A DNA stretch of 49,150 bases, from NCBI GenBank assembly GCA_003232435.1, contig QIJL01000403.1:1-49150 (forward strand). The letters are read 5' to 3'. The notes beneath the pieces are model-generated. The model was not told the DNA's origin and did not search any database. It saw only the letters and a program-made list of their open reading frames with translations. The first letter of the stretch is position 1, and the number at the start of each line of letters is the position of its first letter. This stretch comes from Flavobacteriales bacterium. Lineage in GTDB: Bacteria; Bacteroidota; Bacteroidia; Flavobacteriales; Flavobacteriaceae. The translations under genes and the position numbers were made by a program. Positions 8,853 through 17,131 of this stretch are shown here, one piece after another.

Positions 8853-10280
8853 CTAGTTTCCCCCTACGGCCATATTGACAAGAGATGGTGCAAATGATTT
8901 GGAGAGGGAGGCCCTTGCGGTTTGTGTAAATTCTTCGTAGCGTTTTGCAATGTTCTGAAGGCCGTTGATTTCTGTCGCCTTACCAAAATAGGACTTCTTA
9001 AGGCCATCAAGGGATCGATGGATGCCTTTCGAGAGTTCTTCGCTCTTTTTTATGGCTGAATTAAAGAGTGTGACTTGGCAACGGGTGCCTGTCGCGACCG
9101 TCTTTTTGGAAACGATGTCACTTGCGGTACTCAGGCTGGTTGTAACCGCATGGTACATATCAGACATCATGCTGAATGCGTAAGCGCGCGCTGTTAAATC
9201 GGCTAAAGTAGAAATGGTGTTCGTCGTCTGGCCCGTGACAATGGAGAATTTGAGTGTTGAGTAAATTGGGAGGGGGATCGAATTAATAAAAGTGTTTTCC
9301 TCAAGACTTAAGGGGCTTTTTGCTTCCATTTTGTCTGAGATCGTTTGAAGTTGTGTACTTGCCCATAGAATGAGGTTTGCGTTGCTATCGGTAGTGCGTG
9401 TGCAGTTTCCTCCGTTTGATGGTCTGACATAGATTTCACCCGTGAAAAAATTATCGATACTATCAGGTTTATTTTCCTTACAGCGTTCAATCATATGGGA
9501 GGATATTTGTGTTGTCCCATTTGGCGAGGTGTCGTGAGTGATTCCAATATCTCCGACAAACCCACGGGCTAAATCAACATAACTGGTGGGATAGCCCCTC
9601 TTATTGGCGATAGCTTCCAAGACCGTTGTGCCTGGGGTTCCGAAAACATCTTTAAGGTCGGCGGGGCAGGAGTCAATTTGGGCAGAATCGTTGACCGTTG
9701 GTTGGCCTCCTCCGGCATTCCATGTGTCTTTCAAATCTTCGCGGAGGTCGTTAAGACCCGTTTGGAGTGAAAATTCGCTTTCGGCATCAGCTCGAATTTT
9801 TGCATTTTCTCCGCCAGCGCCCGAGTAAAGTTTTGCGACCATGAGTTTAGAGGCCTTGCAATCATCAAATTGGAGATTGTTTAAGGAGTCTGTAATGGCC
9901 GCTAGACTTTTGACCACTTTTGCACAGGGTTCGCAGAGCACATTAAGGGCCAGATCAAAAGCAACGGCGGGTGCGTTAGTAATCATGGTTTCAAACTTTT
10001 CTACCAAACGATCCACATTCAGAAAAGAGATTCCACCAGCAAACATATCGATGCCGCCGCAACCCGATTTTATTCGAGGGAGTTGTGCAGAGACGAGATA
10101 GTCGTTTCCGGTGTTCCAGCGGGCAGAAAAACTTCCCCCGCTTAAATAATTCCTTTTCTGTCCTTCAAATGAACCCGCATTGGTTACTGTCTTTTGTTGC
10201 AGCCAGTCATCTACCCAATCTGCTTCTACCGAATGAACCATCAACAAAAGAAATAAAATACTCCAAGTTAATATTTTCAC
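8853..10280 (-). CDS. traH: TraH pilus assembly protein
   Basis: 475 residues with a cleavable signal peptide (WSILFLLLMVHSVEA). It starts with the TraH family blocks WVDDWLQQKTVTNAG and GGSFSARWNTGN...LVSAQLPRIKSGCGGIDMF. A Cys pair follows in LNVLCEPCAKVVKSL, and more cysteines are spaced through the chain. TraH acts in the periplasm in pilus extension with TraF, TraU, TraW and TrbI. Its start overlaps the end of traF by four bases. Confidence 0.95.
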   Translation of the reverse strand: MKILTWSILFLLLMVHSVEADWVDDWLQQKTVTNAGSFEGQKRNYLSGGSFSARWNTGNDYLVSAQLPRIKSGCGGIDMFAGGISFLNVDRLVEKFETMITNAPAVAFDLALNVLCEPCAKVVKSLAAITDSLNNLQFDDCKASKLMVAKLYSGAGGENAKIRADAESEFSLQTGLNDLREDLKDTWNAGGGQPTVNDSAQIDSCPADLKDVFGTPGTTVLEAIANKRGYPTSYVDLARGFVGDIGITHDTSPNGTTQISSHMIERCKENKPDSIDNFFTGEIYVRPSNGGNCTRTTDSNANLILWASTQLQTISDKMEAKSPLSLEENTFINSIPLPIYSTLKFSIVTGQTTNTISTLADLTARAYAFSMMSDMYHAVTTSLSTASDIVSKKTVATGTRCQVTLFNSAIKKSEELSKGIHRSLDGLKKSYFGKATEINGLQNIAKRYEEFTQTARASLSKSFAPSLVNMAVGGN

Positions 10281-11146
10281 TTTGGAACTCCATTGTCATG
10301 GGCCAGCCGATGGCTTGTTTGAAAGGGGGCAGTGGCATCGAATCCGCCCCCGCGTTGAAATTCATACATTGAGTAGGATGTTGAGTCCGTCTCTTTGTTT
10401 AAAAGACGCATCCCCCGGTAAAGCCTTTTTTCAAGCTCTTTGACGGAAATAACTCCTGCAGATATGGGCATAGTTTCTTTTGATACTTTTGAGACTAGAA
10501 TAAGGTAAGGGACGGCGTGAACACCCATTTCTTTAGCGAGTTTTGGGTGTTTGAGAATATTTATTTTTTTGACTGGCCAGGGGTGTCGGCTTTGGAAAAG
10601 TTTGAGAATATTATTTTGTTCATCGCAGAAATGGCAAGTGGGTGAGAAAAAATAAACTAAAGCAAATTTATCTATAGATTGATCGATTTTGAGTTTAACT
10701 TCGGCCATTTGTTGTCGAATCTTTGCGTTTCGACCGGGGATAACCGTGGGGAAATCTTTTTCTAGCGATAAGCGTGGGTATTTTTGAACGGTCATGATGC
10801 TCACATTGGTATAGGCACGCGCTTTCCTTCTGGCAATATCTTGAATGACCAAGTAGTCACGGACATCATCTTGTTTTAGTGTCATTACGGCCTTTTTGTG
10901 AATATTTTTTAGAAGAGCCTGGAAATCATCCGGATGCATATCCCATAACTTTTGCATGGGATAGTCCGATAAATTTGGGATTACCCTTTTTTCTTCTGGA
11001 TCTTTTTCAGGGGGTTTTACTTCATACCAGTGCCACCCGATTTTCGGGCTGGGTGAAACAGGCTTTTGAGCCATTGCTTCTGCTGCGAATAAACCATAAA
11101 CAATAACCAATAAACTAAATAAAGGGATAAGCAATGGCTTCGACAT
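10277..11146 (-). CDS. traF: TraF pilus assembly protein, thioredoxin-like with CxxC
   Basis: 289 residues: signal peptide (LLIPLFSLLVIVYGLFAAEAMA), a TraF N-terminal region, and a thioredoxin fold with an intact redox motif CHFC at 171-174 (FFSPTCHFCDEQ) and a cis-Pro block (GVHAVPYLILVS). F TraF itself lacks the CxxC and leaves this to TrbB; here both features are in one protein, so it can probably form or shuffle disulfides in TraN, TraU and TraH. Four-base overlap with traH. Confidence 0.93.
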   Translation of the reverse strand: MSKPLLIPLFSLLVIVYGLFAAEAMAQKPVSPSPKIGWHWYEVKPPEKDPEEKRVIPNLSDYPMQKLWDMHPDDFQALLKNIHKKAVMTLKQDDVRDYLVIQDIARRKARAYTNVSIMTVQKYPRLSLEKDFPTVIPGRNAKIRQQMAEVKLKIDQSIDKFALVYFFSPTCHFCDEQNNILKLFQSRHPWPVKKINILKHPKLAKEMGVHAVPYLILVSKVSKETMPISAGVISVKELEKRLYRGMRLLNKETDSTSYSMYEFQRGGGFDATAPFQTSHRLAHDNGVPK

Positions 11147-11585
11147 TTTTCACCTCCATAAATCCGTAATATCGTGAGTCGTAACTATCGACATGATGGG
11201 AATAGAGAAATATTTTCCCATCGGGGATAACACCTTCATAAACAAAATGATCTAGTTCTTTTCCATCAAGGGTGTATTCTTTTGCGACTCCGAGGTATAT
11301 TCCGTTGCAAAAGTAGTAGAGGTCACGAACAGTCAGTTGATCGCCTTCTGCACAGGCGATTTTTTTAATCACTTTTTTGGCATTCTTAGTGAGGTCGGTA
11401 TGTAAGGTGAAAAGCACAAAACGACCCCTTTTGATGATGTCGTTTGTTGGGTATCGATCAAGAAGATAAATTCGGCTTCTAAGGGAAGGTGTGATTGTGA
11501 TACTAATGCGTTCGGGGATAGGCCGTGTAACCAACAGAAGCGTTATCATAAAAAGTCCAAAGCTAATAGGTGAGGGATTTTTCAT
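11115..11585 (-). CDS. TraF/TrhF-type S26 signal peptidase
   Basis: 156 residues with an N-terminal membrane helix. The S26 blocks are visible: a serine motif ITPSLRSRIYLL (candidate nucleophile Ser34), a lysine motif VIKKIACAEGDQL (candidate general base Lys74) and the C-terminal box DSYDSRYYGFM. This is the conjugative-transfer peptidase family found in MPF-F systems of the SXT/R27 type (TrhF) and in RP4 TraF. A likely substrate is the prepilin or another secreted transfer protein. It overlaps both neighbours, so it is part of the operon. Confidence 0.85.
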   Translation of the reverse strand: MKNPSPISFGLFMITLLLVTRPIPERISITITPSLRSRIYLLDRYPTNDIIKRGRFVLFTLHTDLTKNAKKVIKKIACAEGDQLTVRDLYYFCNGIYLGVAKEYTLDGKELDHFVYEGVIPDGKIFLYSHHVDSYDSRYYGFMEVKNVEAIAYPFI

Positions 11586-11919
11586 CGGTGACCACGACCT
11601 CTTTGATAAGGATTGTTGTGTTTTTTGGTATGGATTTAATTTTTTCTGATAATGTTCTTATATTTATTTTCATGGTTTCTTGGTCGATTGCCCCTGAAAA
11701 TGATAGTTGTTGTTGCGTTTTGATGAATCCTTTCAAGTCAACCGTGACGATTTTCAATGCGAAATGGGTGTCATAGACATAGAAGGAGAGTCCCGCGATC
11801 AGGATTGAGACAAAGGACGACACTAAGATGGTTTTTAGCCAAGCAAAAGTAGGCGGTCTTTGTTTTTCGGCTTGTGTTTGTTCAGGTGTTGGTTTTGACC
11901 TTACTTGATCTTCATCCAT
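11563..11919 (-). CDS. trbI: TrbI-like pilus retraction/assembly protein
   Basis: 118 residues. A short cytoplasmic tail is followed by one membrane helix (about 29-50) and a periplasmic domain with the family block IVTVDLKGFI. In F, TrbI is an inner-membrane protein that affects pilus retraction. It overlaps trbC upstream by 19 bases and the peptidase gene downstream by 23 bases, as expected in a tight operon. The family is short and divergent, so identity leans partly on position. Confidence 0.75.
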   Translation of the reverse strand: MDEDQVRSKPTPEQTQAEKQRPPTFAWLKTILVSSFVSILIAGLSFYVYDTHFALKIVTVDLKGFIKTQQQLSFSGAIDQETMKINIRTLSEKIKSIPKNTTILIKEVVVTDEKSLTY

Positions 11920-12956
11920 GGCTTACCTCTGTTATTCGTGAAAACTTGAGTGAGTTTTTGAAGTGATGGTTTCTTTGTGTGTCGGTAAAGTTCCTCGATG
12001 AGGTATCTCAGAGAAGCATCTCCATAAAGTATGTAATGAAGAGGCGCTTCACCTAAACCTTCGCTACTATCCGGGTCTTGGTTTTGATAGGCAGGGACAT
12101 AGACCAAAGCGGGAACACGTTTTATATCGTATTTTTTATAGAGCAGAGGATCGATATACATGTTCAGGGGGCGTGCCGCGCATTTTTCTTCTTTTAAACG
12201 GCAACCTGGATTTAAGACCATGATATTTGAGATAAATTCGAGAGTTGGCCCGGCTTTTTTCATGCCGTCAATAAACCCCCGCATGACCATAGAGATATTC
12301 GGATCCCCAAATTGTTCTAGATTTGCAGCATAGGTCCGCAGAGTTTGAAGTGGGATGGAAGAAGAAACAAAAAGGTAGATTCTTTCTGTTGAGGCCAAGG
12401 TTTTTTGAGGCCCTGGCTTGTCAGGATCACCTTGTTTGAGATCTTCTGTGGGTAAATTGAAGACTTCTTTTTTTATCCTATTTGATTCTTCAGTCAGTTT
12501 TTTTTGATAATCTTCTGAACGGACAAAATGATTTAGGTTTTTTGCAATTTTTTTCATTTCTGGTGATTTCATAAACGGTTTTTTATTGGTTTTTTGAATA
12601 TATTCACTGTTTTGAAGAAGGTTGTGTACATCGTTGAGGTTGATGCCTTGGATAGATTGTTCTTGCCATAGTTTTTTTCCGACAAAAATTTTGACAGTTT
12701 TTATCGAAGCATTCAGGGTTACTTTAGTTCGACTGAGCATTTGCACACATTGTTTTGTGGCTTTGCGGAGGATGATTTTGTCATTTCTAATTTCTTCAAC
12801 AACATGACAGGGTGATGGGACCTTGATGAAGACCTCATGTGTGGAGATAGGTTTTGAGGTTTTAGCTTCGGGTTCGGGTAGGATCAAGAGTAATATAAAT
12901 GCAACGATCCAAAAGAGAAGGATGAATTGTATCTTTCTGTTTTTTATTAACTTCAT
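11901..12956 (-). CDS. trbC: TrbC-type pilin assembly protein
   Basis: 351 residues. An N-terminal membrane helix (9-26) precedes a charged, mostly helical region and the TrbC_Ftype domain: IYLFVSSSIPLQTLRTYA, then VMRGFIDGMK, MYIDPLLYKKYDIKRVPALVYV. The domain is thioredoxin-like without a CxxC. F TrbC is a periplasmic protein needed for pilin assembly and interacts with TraW. The N-terminal 170 residues are extra compared with F TrbC. Confidence 0.85.
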   Translation of the reverse strand: MKLIKNRKIQFILLFWIVAFILLLILPEPEAKTSKPISTHEVFIKVPSPCHVVEEIRNDKIILRKATKQCVQMLSRTKVTLNASIKTVKIFVGKKLWQEQSIQGINLNDVHNLLQNSEYIQKTNKKPFMKSPEMKKIAKNLNHFVRSEDYQKKLTEESNRIKKEVFNLPTEDLKQGDPDKPGPQKTLASTERIYLFVSSSIPLQTLRTYAANLEQFGDPNISMVMRGFIDGMKKAGPTLEFISNIMVLNPGCRLKEEKCAARPLNMYIDPLLYKKYDIKRVPALVYVPAYQNQDPDSSEGLGEAPLHYILYGDASLRYLIEELYRHTKKPSLQKLTQVFTNNRGKPWMKIK

Positions 12957-12971
12957 CTATTATCCTTTTGT

Positions 12972-13994
12972 TTAAAGAACACAGCACGCTCTCTTTCTGA
13001 AAATCATCCATAAAAAATTATCGCTTGAATTTGGACCGGGAGAGAAGGGTAGGTTTTTGAGCTGCCCCCAAACCATGCTAGACCGACCGATGGGGTGGCA
13101 GGTAAAATCTCGAATCGGTTTTGCGATATGAATTCTGTAGTTATGTTTCACCCAGATGGGAGTAGGGATACAGCCGCAAAGATATATTCCGACATCGCAG
13201 ACAAGGAGTTGACGCGATAATTTGAAAATCATTCGCGCTGCAATAGCGGCATTTGCTTGAACATAAACGTCATCGTTTACGTGGCCGGTTAGCGGATAAG
13301 CAGACCCCCAGGAACCCATACACCAGTAGAGTGCGCTGAGCGATAGTCCAATATTTGCGGAAACACTGTCTGCGATACAAGCCAATTGTGCAATGGGGTT
13401 TGCAAAAAGCAGCGCTTCAGGATTGATCACAAAGGCCAGCATGTCATCGTTCCAAAGTGGATCAACCTCCGTTATATAGAGCAAGTCAAATCCACTGGCT
13501 TCGAGACAAATAATATCGATAAGTAATTCCATCACAGCCCAAGCCGGAAAGATAAAATAATGGGCTTGGGCGAATGTGGAGGTATCGACGTTCGAACCGC
13601 TGGATTGCTCAGAATGTGTTCCGCTCAAAAATCCAGGGTTTGGATTGACCAGTGGGATTCCTAAGCTTGGAAAGTAAAAAGGGTCTTTGACGGTTTCCAC
13701 AAAGCGTGCGGGCTCCCAAAAAGCAATGGGAATCCCAACGCGGGGGGGGAGAGGGGGTGGCAAAGGGCATACACAAATCGGGGTAACAGCCATATCGGGT
13801 GCATCCATAACCATTCCTGGTACAACCGTGACGCCACCAATCCTTATGGGGAATACACAATTCCAACAAATATCAGTGACCGGATTGAGGGGGACTCCGT
13901 AGCCAAGGGAATGCGCTTTGTTTGGACTGAGCATAAGAGAAGAAAATAGGACGAGCGTAAAAATAATGGATTTAAGGGTTCTACTATAATGCAA
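12972..13994 (-). CDS. traU: TraU conjugal transfer protein
   Basis: 340 residues with a signal peptide. Conserved TraU blocks are clear: DICWNCVFPIRIGGV, CVCPLPPPLPPRVGIPIAFW, EPARFVETVKDPFYFPSLG and QLACIADSV. Many paired cysteines point to a disulfide-rich periplasmic protein. F TraU is needed for efficient DNA transfer rather than pilus formation. It starts 10 bases inside the end of traW, the usual W-U order. Confidence 0.95.
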   Translation of the reverse strand: MHYSRTLKSIIFTLVLFSSLMLSPNKAHSLGYGVPLNPVTDICWNCVFPIRIGGVTVVPGMVMDAPDMAVTPICVCPLPPPLPPRVGIPIAFWEPARFVETVKDPFYFPSLGIPLVNPNPGFLSGTHSEQSSGSNVDTSTFAQAHYFIFPAWAVMELLIDIICLEASGFDLLYITEVDPLWNDDMLAFVINPEALLFANPIAQLACIADSVSANIGLSLSALYWCMGSWGSAYPLTGHVNDDVYVQANAAIAARMIFKLSRQLLVCDVGIYLCGCIPTPIWVKHNYRIHIAKPIRDFTCHPIGRSSMVWGQLKNLPFSPGPNSSDNFLWMIFRKRACCVL

Positions 13995-14679
13995 TTTCTT
14001 GGACCTCCATGAGGGATTTTTTTTGCATCACAACGGAAGGCACTGTTTTAAGCTTGAATCGATCTATAATTTTCTGATTTGCATAGAAGACAGGACGTTT
14101 GAGGTTTTCAGAGAGTTCAAAGTAAGGTCCTTCAGTCAGTAGCAAAGTGACCTTGGTATCTCCTGCGTATTTAGAAGCTTTAAACCATTCGACTTGTTCA
14201 GTATCGTTGCCGTTTAAGACAATAATGATTGTTGGAACAAAAACATGGTCAAGGGGGTTGAAGGCATATCCGCGAGGATAAAGGATGCCTCCATTTCCGT
14301 CAGGGATGTCAGTATTGAGGATGTAGCTCATATTGACCGTAAAGGTATTTGTTGTTTCAGAACGAGGAAGAGTCTTAAGGTTTGGCGGTCGGTAGGATTT
14401 GACCGTTTTTTCGTATTTTTCTTTGTTAAAAAATTGTTCCCAATCAACCTCTTTGGTGCGTTTTTCAATCTCACCAAGTGCATCGGGTTCAAGGATGGGA
14501 TAGGTCGTCCCGAAGGTCCCCAAATTTTTAGCAAGAAGTATTGTCGGGAGGCTGAGTAATGGTAGAAGAACCAAAAACAGCAAGTGTTTATTAAATACTG
14601 GGATATCTGAAATCTTCATTAGATCTATTGCCTTATTGGATGTTGTTGTAAAAATCATTGATTTTTGTTCCCATATCAT
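13984..14679 (-). CDS. traW: TraW conjugal transfer protein
   Basis: Periplasmic pilus assembly protein. Family blocks: LGTFGTTYPILEPDAL near the mature N-terminus, PRGYAFNPLDHV in the middle and KRPVFYANQKIIDRFKLKTVPSVV near the end. The full open frame gives 231 residues. A start at ATG 14619 (211 residues) gives a cleaner signal peptide and a 13-base gap after traN, and is probably the real one. Next gene is traU, overlapping. Confidence 0.9.
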   Translation of the reverse strand: MIWEQKSMIFTTTSNKAIDLMKISDIPVFNKHLLFLVLLPLLSLPTILLAKNLGTFGTTYPILEPDALGEIEKRTKEVDWEQFFNKEKYEKTVKSYRPPNLKTLPRSETTNTFTVNMSYILNTDIPDGNGGILYPRGYAFNPLDHVFVPTIIIVLNGNDTEQVEWFKASKYAGDTKVTLLLTEGPYFELSENLKRPVFYANQKIIDRFKLKTVPSVVMQKKSLMEVQEIAL

Positions 14680-17131
14680 TTTTTATCTGGGTTTGTGTCT
14701 TTGTTGTGATATCACCGAAGAACTCTGAGAGGTCAATCAGACTAAAATCAATCATCTGAAAATCTTCTGGTGAGAAACCGGTACAGTTTGGTTCTGCTGT
14801 GCTTCCCCAAGCGCCGCTCGGATCAAATGTTTTCAATTGAGGCCGTCCCTGTTCGTGGATGATTCGGCCTAGTTTTCCACCAAAAGAACAATAGACATTT
14901 TCTTCTTGGACACATCCAAAGAGAGGAACATTTCTGATGCATTGGGTCCCGATAGAGTGTGTTTGCCCGTTATCTCTAGCATCGTTTAATGCGCGTTCGT
15001 TTGATTTGCAATTTTTTAAAAAATCCAAGAGTGAAGATGAGCCATTAGAGCAGCAATTAAACCAACCTGTGTTCGAACCCGCGGGACGGCAGCTCGCAGC
15101 TTTTCCGTCAAAAATCCGGATCTGACCTATACACTGACCCGAACTTGGGTCGGTGGTGCCATCACAGATCATTCCTTCCCCTGCAGACTTAAGGACTTCC
15201 ATCATGGCGGCGGCTTCGGCAAAATCGTTTTGGCATTGGCAATCTCGGACTAAAGTTTCACCTGAGACTAATGGACAAGTGGGTGTTCCTGATACAAGGG
15301 GGCAGGTTTTGTAGAAGACATCGGTCGTATTTGTAGTTGTCCTAAATTGAGAGGTGTTTCCAGTGAGTGATGCTTGAGTATCTATGGCTGGTTTGCTGGT
15401 CTTACAGGACATTTCGCAGGGGCCAATGGATGGTGTGGATGGAAAATCGAAATCGTTGTTTTCCGAAACCCAAGTCCCTCCGTCTTTTCGGAGATCTTCA
15501 TAATAGAAGTTTGTCGGATCATGAACGATATTATCGGTAACGGTTTCTAATCGCGTTTGCGCATCACTGAAATCATAGGTTGTTCCTGTTGCACAACGGT
15601 AGGTTCGGGATTTTTCCCACCAGGTTCTACATTCGACATAAGATCCAAGGCTTCCGTTAAAAGTCTGGCAAGATGATAACGGACTGAGATTGCTTGGGTT
15701 GTAATTTGCGTATGTGATGACGTTGTCAATTGTTTCATCTTTTATTTGGCAATTAGGGTCTATATCGAGACCAGTACAAGAGTCGTTTACCGTTTCTGAA
15801 ATGTTGTCTTGTAGGTAGTTGAATTGGTAGTTCATCGTGTAAGAAGGGTTTAGACGCCCTGCACCATGACAGGTCATCACATTGACTTGTGTTCCTGCAG
15901 TATTGACACAAGTGGTTCCAGAGGCCGGGCAAGCACTTGTTGCATTTAAGCAATACTGGAAGGAAGTCGGCGGGCTGGGTAGATTAACAATTTCCAAGGT
16001 ATGCCAGTCGTCAATACCCCCTGCTGTTCCACCTCGTTCGCAATTCCAATGTGGAGTGGTGTTTGGTGCAGTATCTAAATATTGTAGGTGATAGGTAACA
16101 GGGTCGAATTGATAGGCCCGGATAAATACGAAATGGTCGGAGCAAAGCGAACCTGTCATGGTGTTGTTGATCGTATTAGAAATGCTTGTAACTGTAATGA
16201 TCCTATCTACGGTACAGGTGGGGTAGGAGGAAACAGCGGTACTGGATGCTGAAGAGCCTGTCATGAGGTTGTAATAACTGTCTGGATCTGCGCTTTGAAC
16301 AGAGACTTCAGTCGTGGTGTCTGTTGCCATTGCGCCTGCATTTCCGAAATATTGTTCAGGATTATTTGTTCCGCTGGAAGAGGAGACCGCTGAGCAGTTC
16401 GCAGTGTTTTGGCCATAATATTCGACGGAAGATCCTGAGTTTGTCACATTAGATATGGCGAATTTAGGGTCAATGGCTTGAATAGATGCGGCAGCGCCTC
16501 CCCCTAAATCGTCGAGTATTTTCGGAAAAATTGTTGTGGAAGGGCTTCCGCAACTGGCATTCACACAGTAACAGCCACCTAGGTCTGTCATCAGTGCTGG
16601 TGCGAGTGTTACATTGATTGAAGAATTGCTCTGCCAGCGGTAATAATTACAGCTTGTCCATGTGCCTGGATCGCATGAGATAGCGCCGTTGGCGCAAACC
16701 CCGGAAATTTGGAACAGGGGCGTGTATGTGTAATCAATTACCCCGTCTAAATCAGTATCAATCTCGATTAAGGGAGGATTTAAGTCATCGGTGATTGCGA
16801 TTGGATTTGTCGTTACGCTTAAAAAGGACCGGGTAGATGGGCATGAGAGTTGGGCATTAAAGGAGGTTGAATCATCCAGGGACCTCATTTGTGTATTGTT
16901 ATTTATGAGGGGGTTTGTACTTCTATTTTGAATGTCATTAGTTGAACCCATGCGTTCTAAAACCCAGTTCCCAAGATTACTCCCTGTGTCTTTAGCCGTA
17001 TGACTCGTAGCTAAGAGCAGTGTCGGCCAGCTTATTGGGGAAAAACACAGCAATACGGATGCAAATCGGATAATTTTCTCTACACCCTTAACTGCGATAT
17101 CGTCTGACCATTTCGGCCAGTGCATCTTCAT
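14633..17131 (-). CDS. traN: TraN, Cys-rich outer-membrane mating-pair protein
   Basis: From ATG 17131 (ribosome site AAGGGA about seven bases upstream) it is 832 residues, longer than F TraN. The open frame reaches 17242 but lies inside traC. A signal-like hydrophobic segment (RFASVLLCFSPISWPTLLLA) is followed by a very cysteine-rich mature chain with several dozen Cys, and C-terminal blocks such as WFNCCSNGSS, RNVPLFGCVQEE, YCSFGGKLGRIIHEQGR typical of TraN. TraN recognises the recipient surface and stabilises mating pairs. Its place directly after traC and before traW differs from F. Confidence 0.92.
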   Translation of the reverse strand: MKMHWPKWSDDIAVKGVEKIIRFASVLLCFSPISWPTLLLATSHTAKDTGSNLGNWVLERMGSTNDIQNRSTNPLINNNTQMRSLDDSTSFNAQLSCPSTRSFLSVTTNPIAITDDLNPPLIEIDTDLDGVIDYTYTPLFQISGVCANGAISCDPGTWTSCNYYRWQSNSSINVTLAPALMTDLGGCYCVNASCGSPSTTIFPKILDDLGGGAAASIQAIDPKFAISNVTNSGSSVEYYGQNTANCSAVSSSSGTNNPEQYFGNAGAMATDTTTEVSVQSADPDSYYNLMTGSSASSTAVSSYPTCTVDRIITVTSISNTINNTMTGSLCSDHFVFIRAYQFDPVTYHLQYLDTAPNTTPHWNCERGGTAGGIDDWHTLEIVNLPSPPTSFQYCLNATSACPASGTTCVNTAGTQVNVMTCHGAGRLNPSYTMNYQFNYLQDNISETVNDSCTGLDIDPNCQIKDETIDNVITYANYNPSNLSPLSSCQTFNGSLGSYVECRTWWEKSRTYRCATGTTYDFSDAQTRLETVTDNIVHDPTNFYYEDLRKDGGTWVSENNDFDFPSTPSIGPCEMSCKTSKPAIDTQASLTGNTSQFRTTTNTTDVFYKTCPLVSGTPTCPLVSGETLVRDCQCQNDFAEAAAMMEVLKSAGEGMICDGTTDPSSGQCIGQIRIFDGKAASCRPAGSNTGWFNCCSNGSSSLLDFLKNCKSNERALNDARDNGQTHSIGTQCIRNVPLFGCVQEENVYCSFGGKLGRIIHEQGRPQLKTFDPSGAWGSTAEPNCTGFSPEDFQMIDFSLIDLSEFFGDITTKTQTQIKNDMGTKINDFYNNIQ

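Noticed and set aside
13739-13760. G-run as a regulatory site
   Set aside because: It lies in the coding sequence of traU, encoding the conserved PLPPPLPPRVG block.
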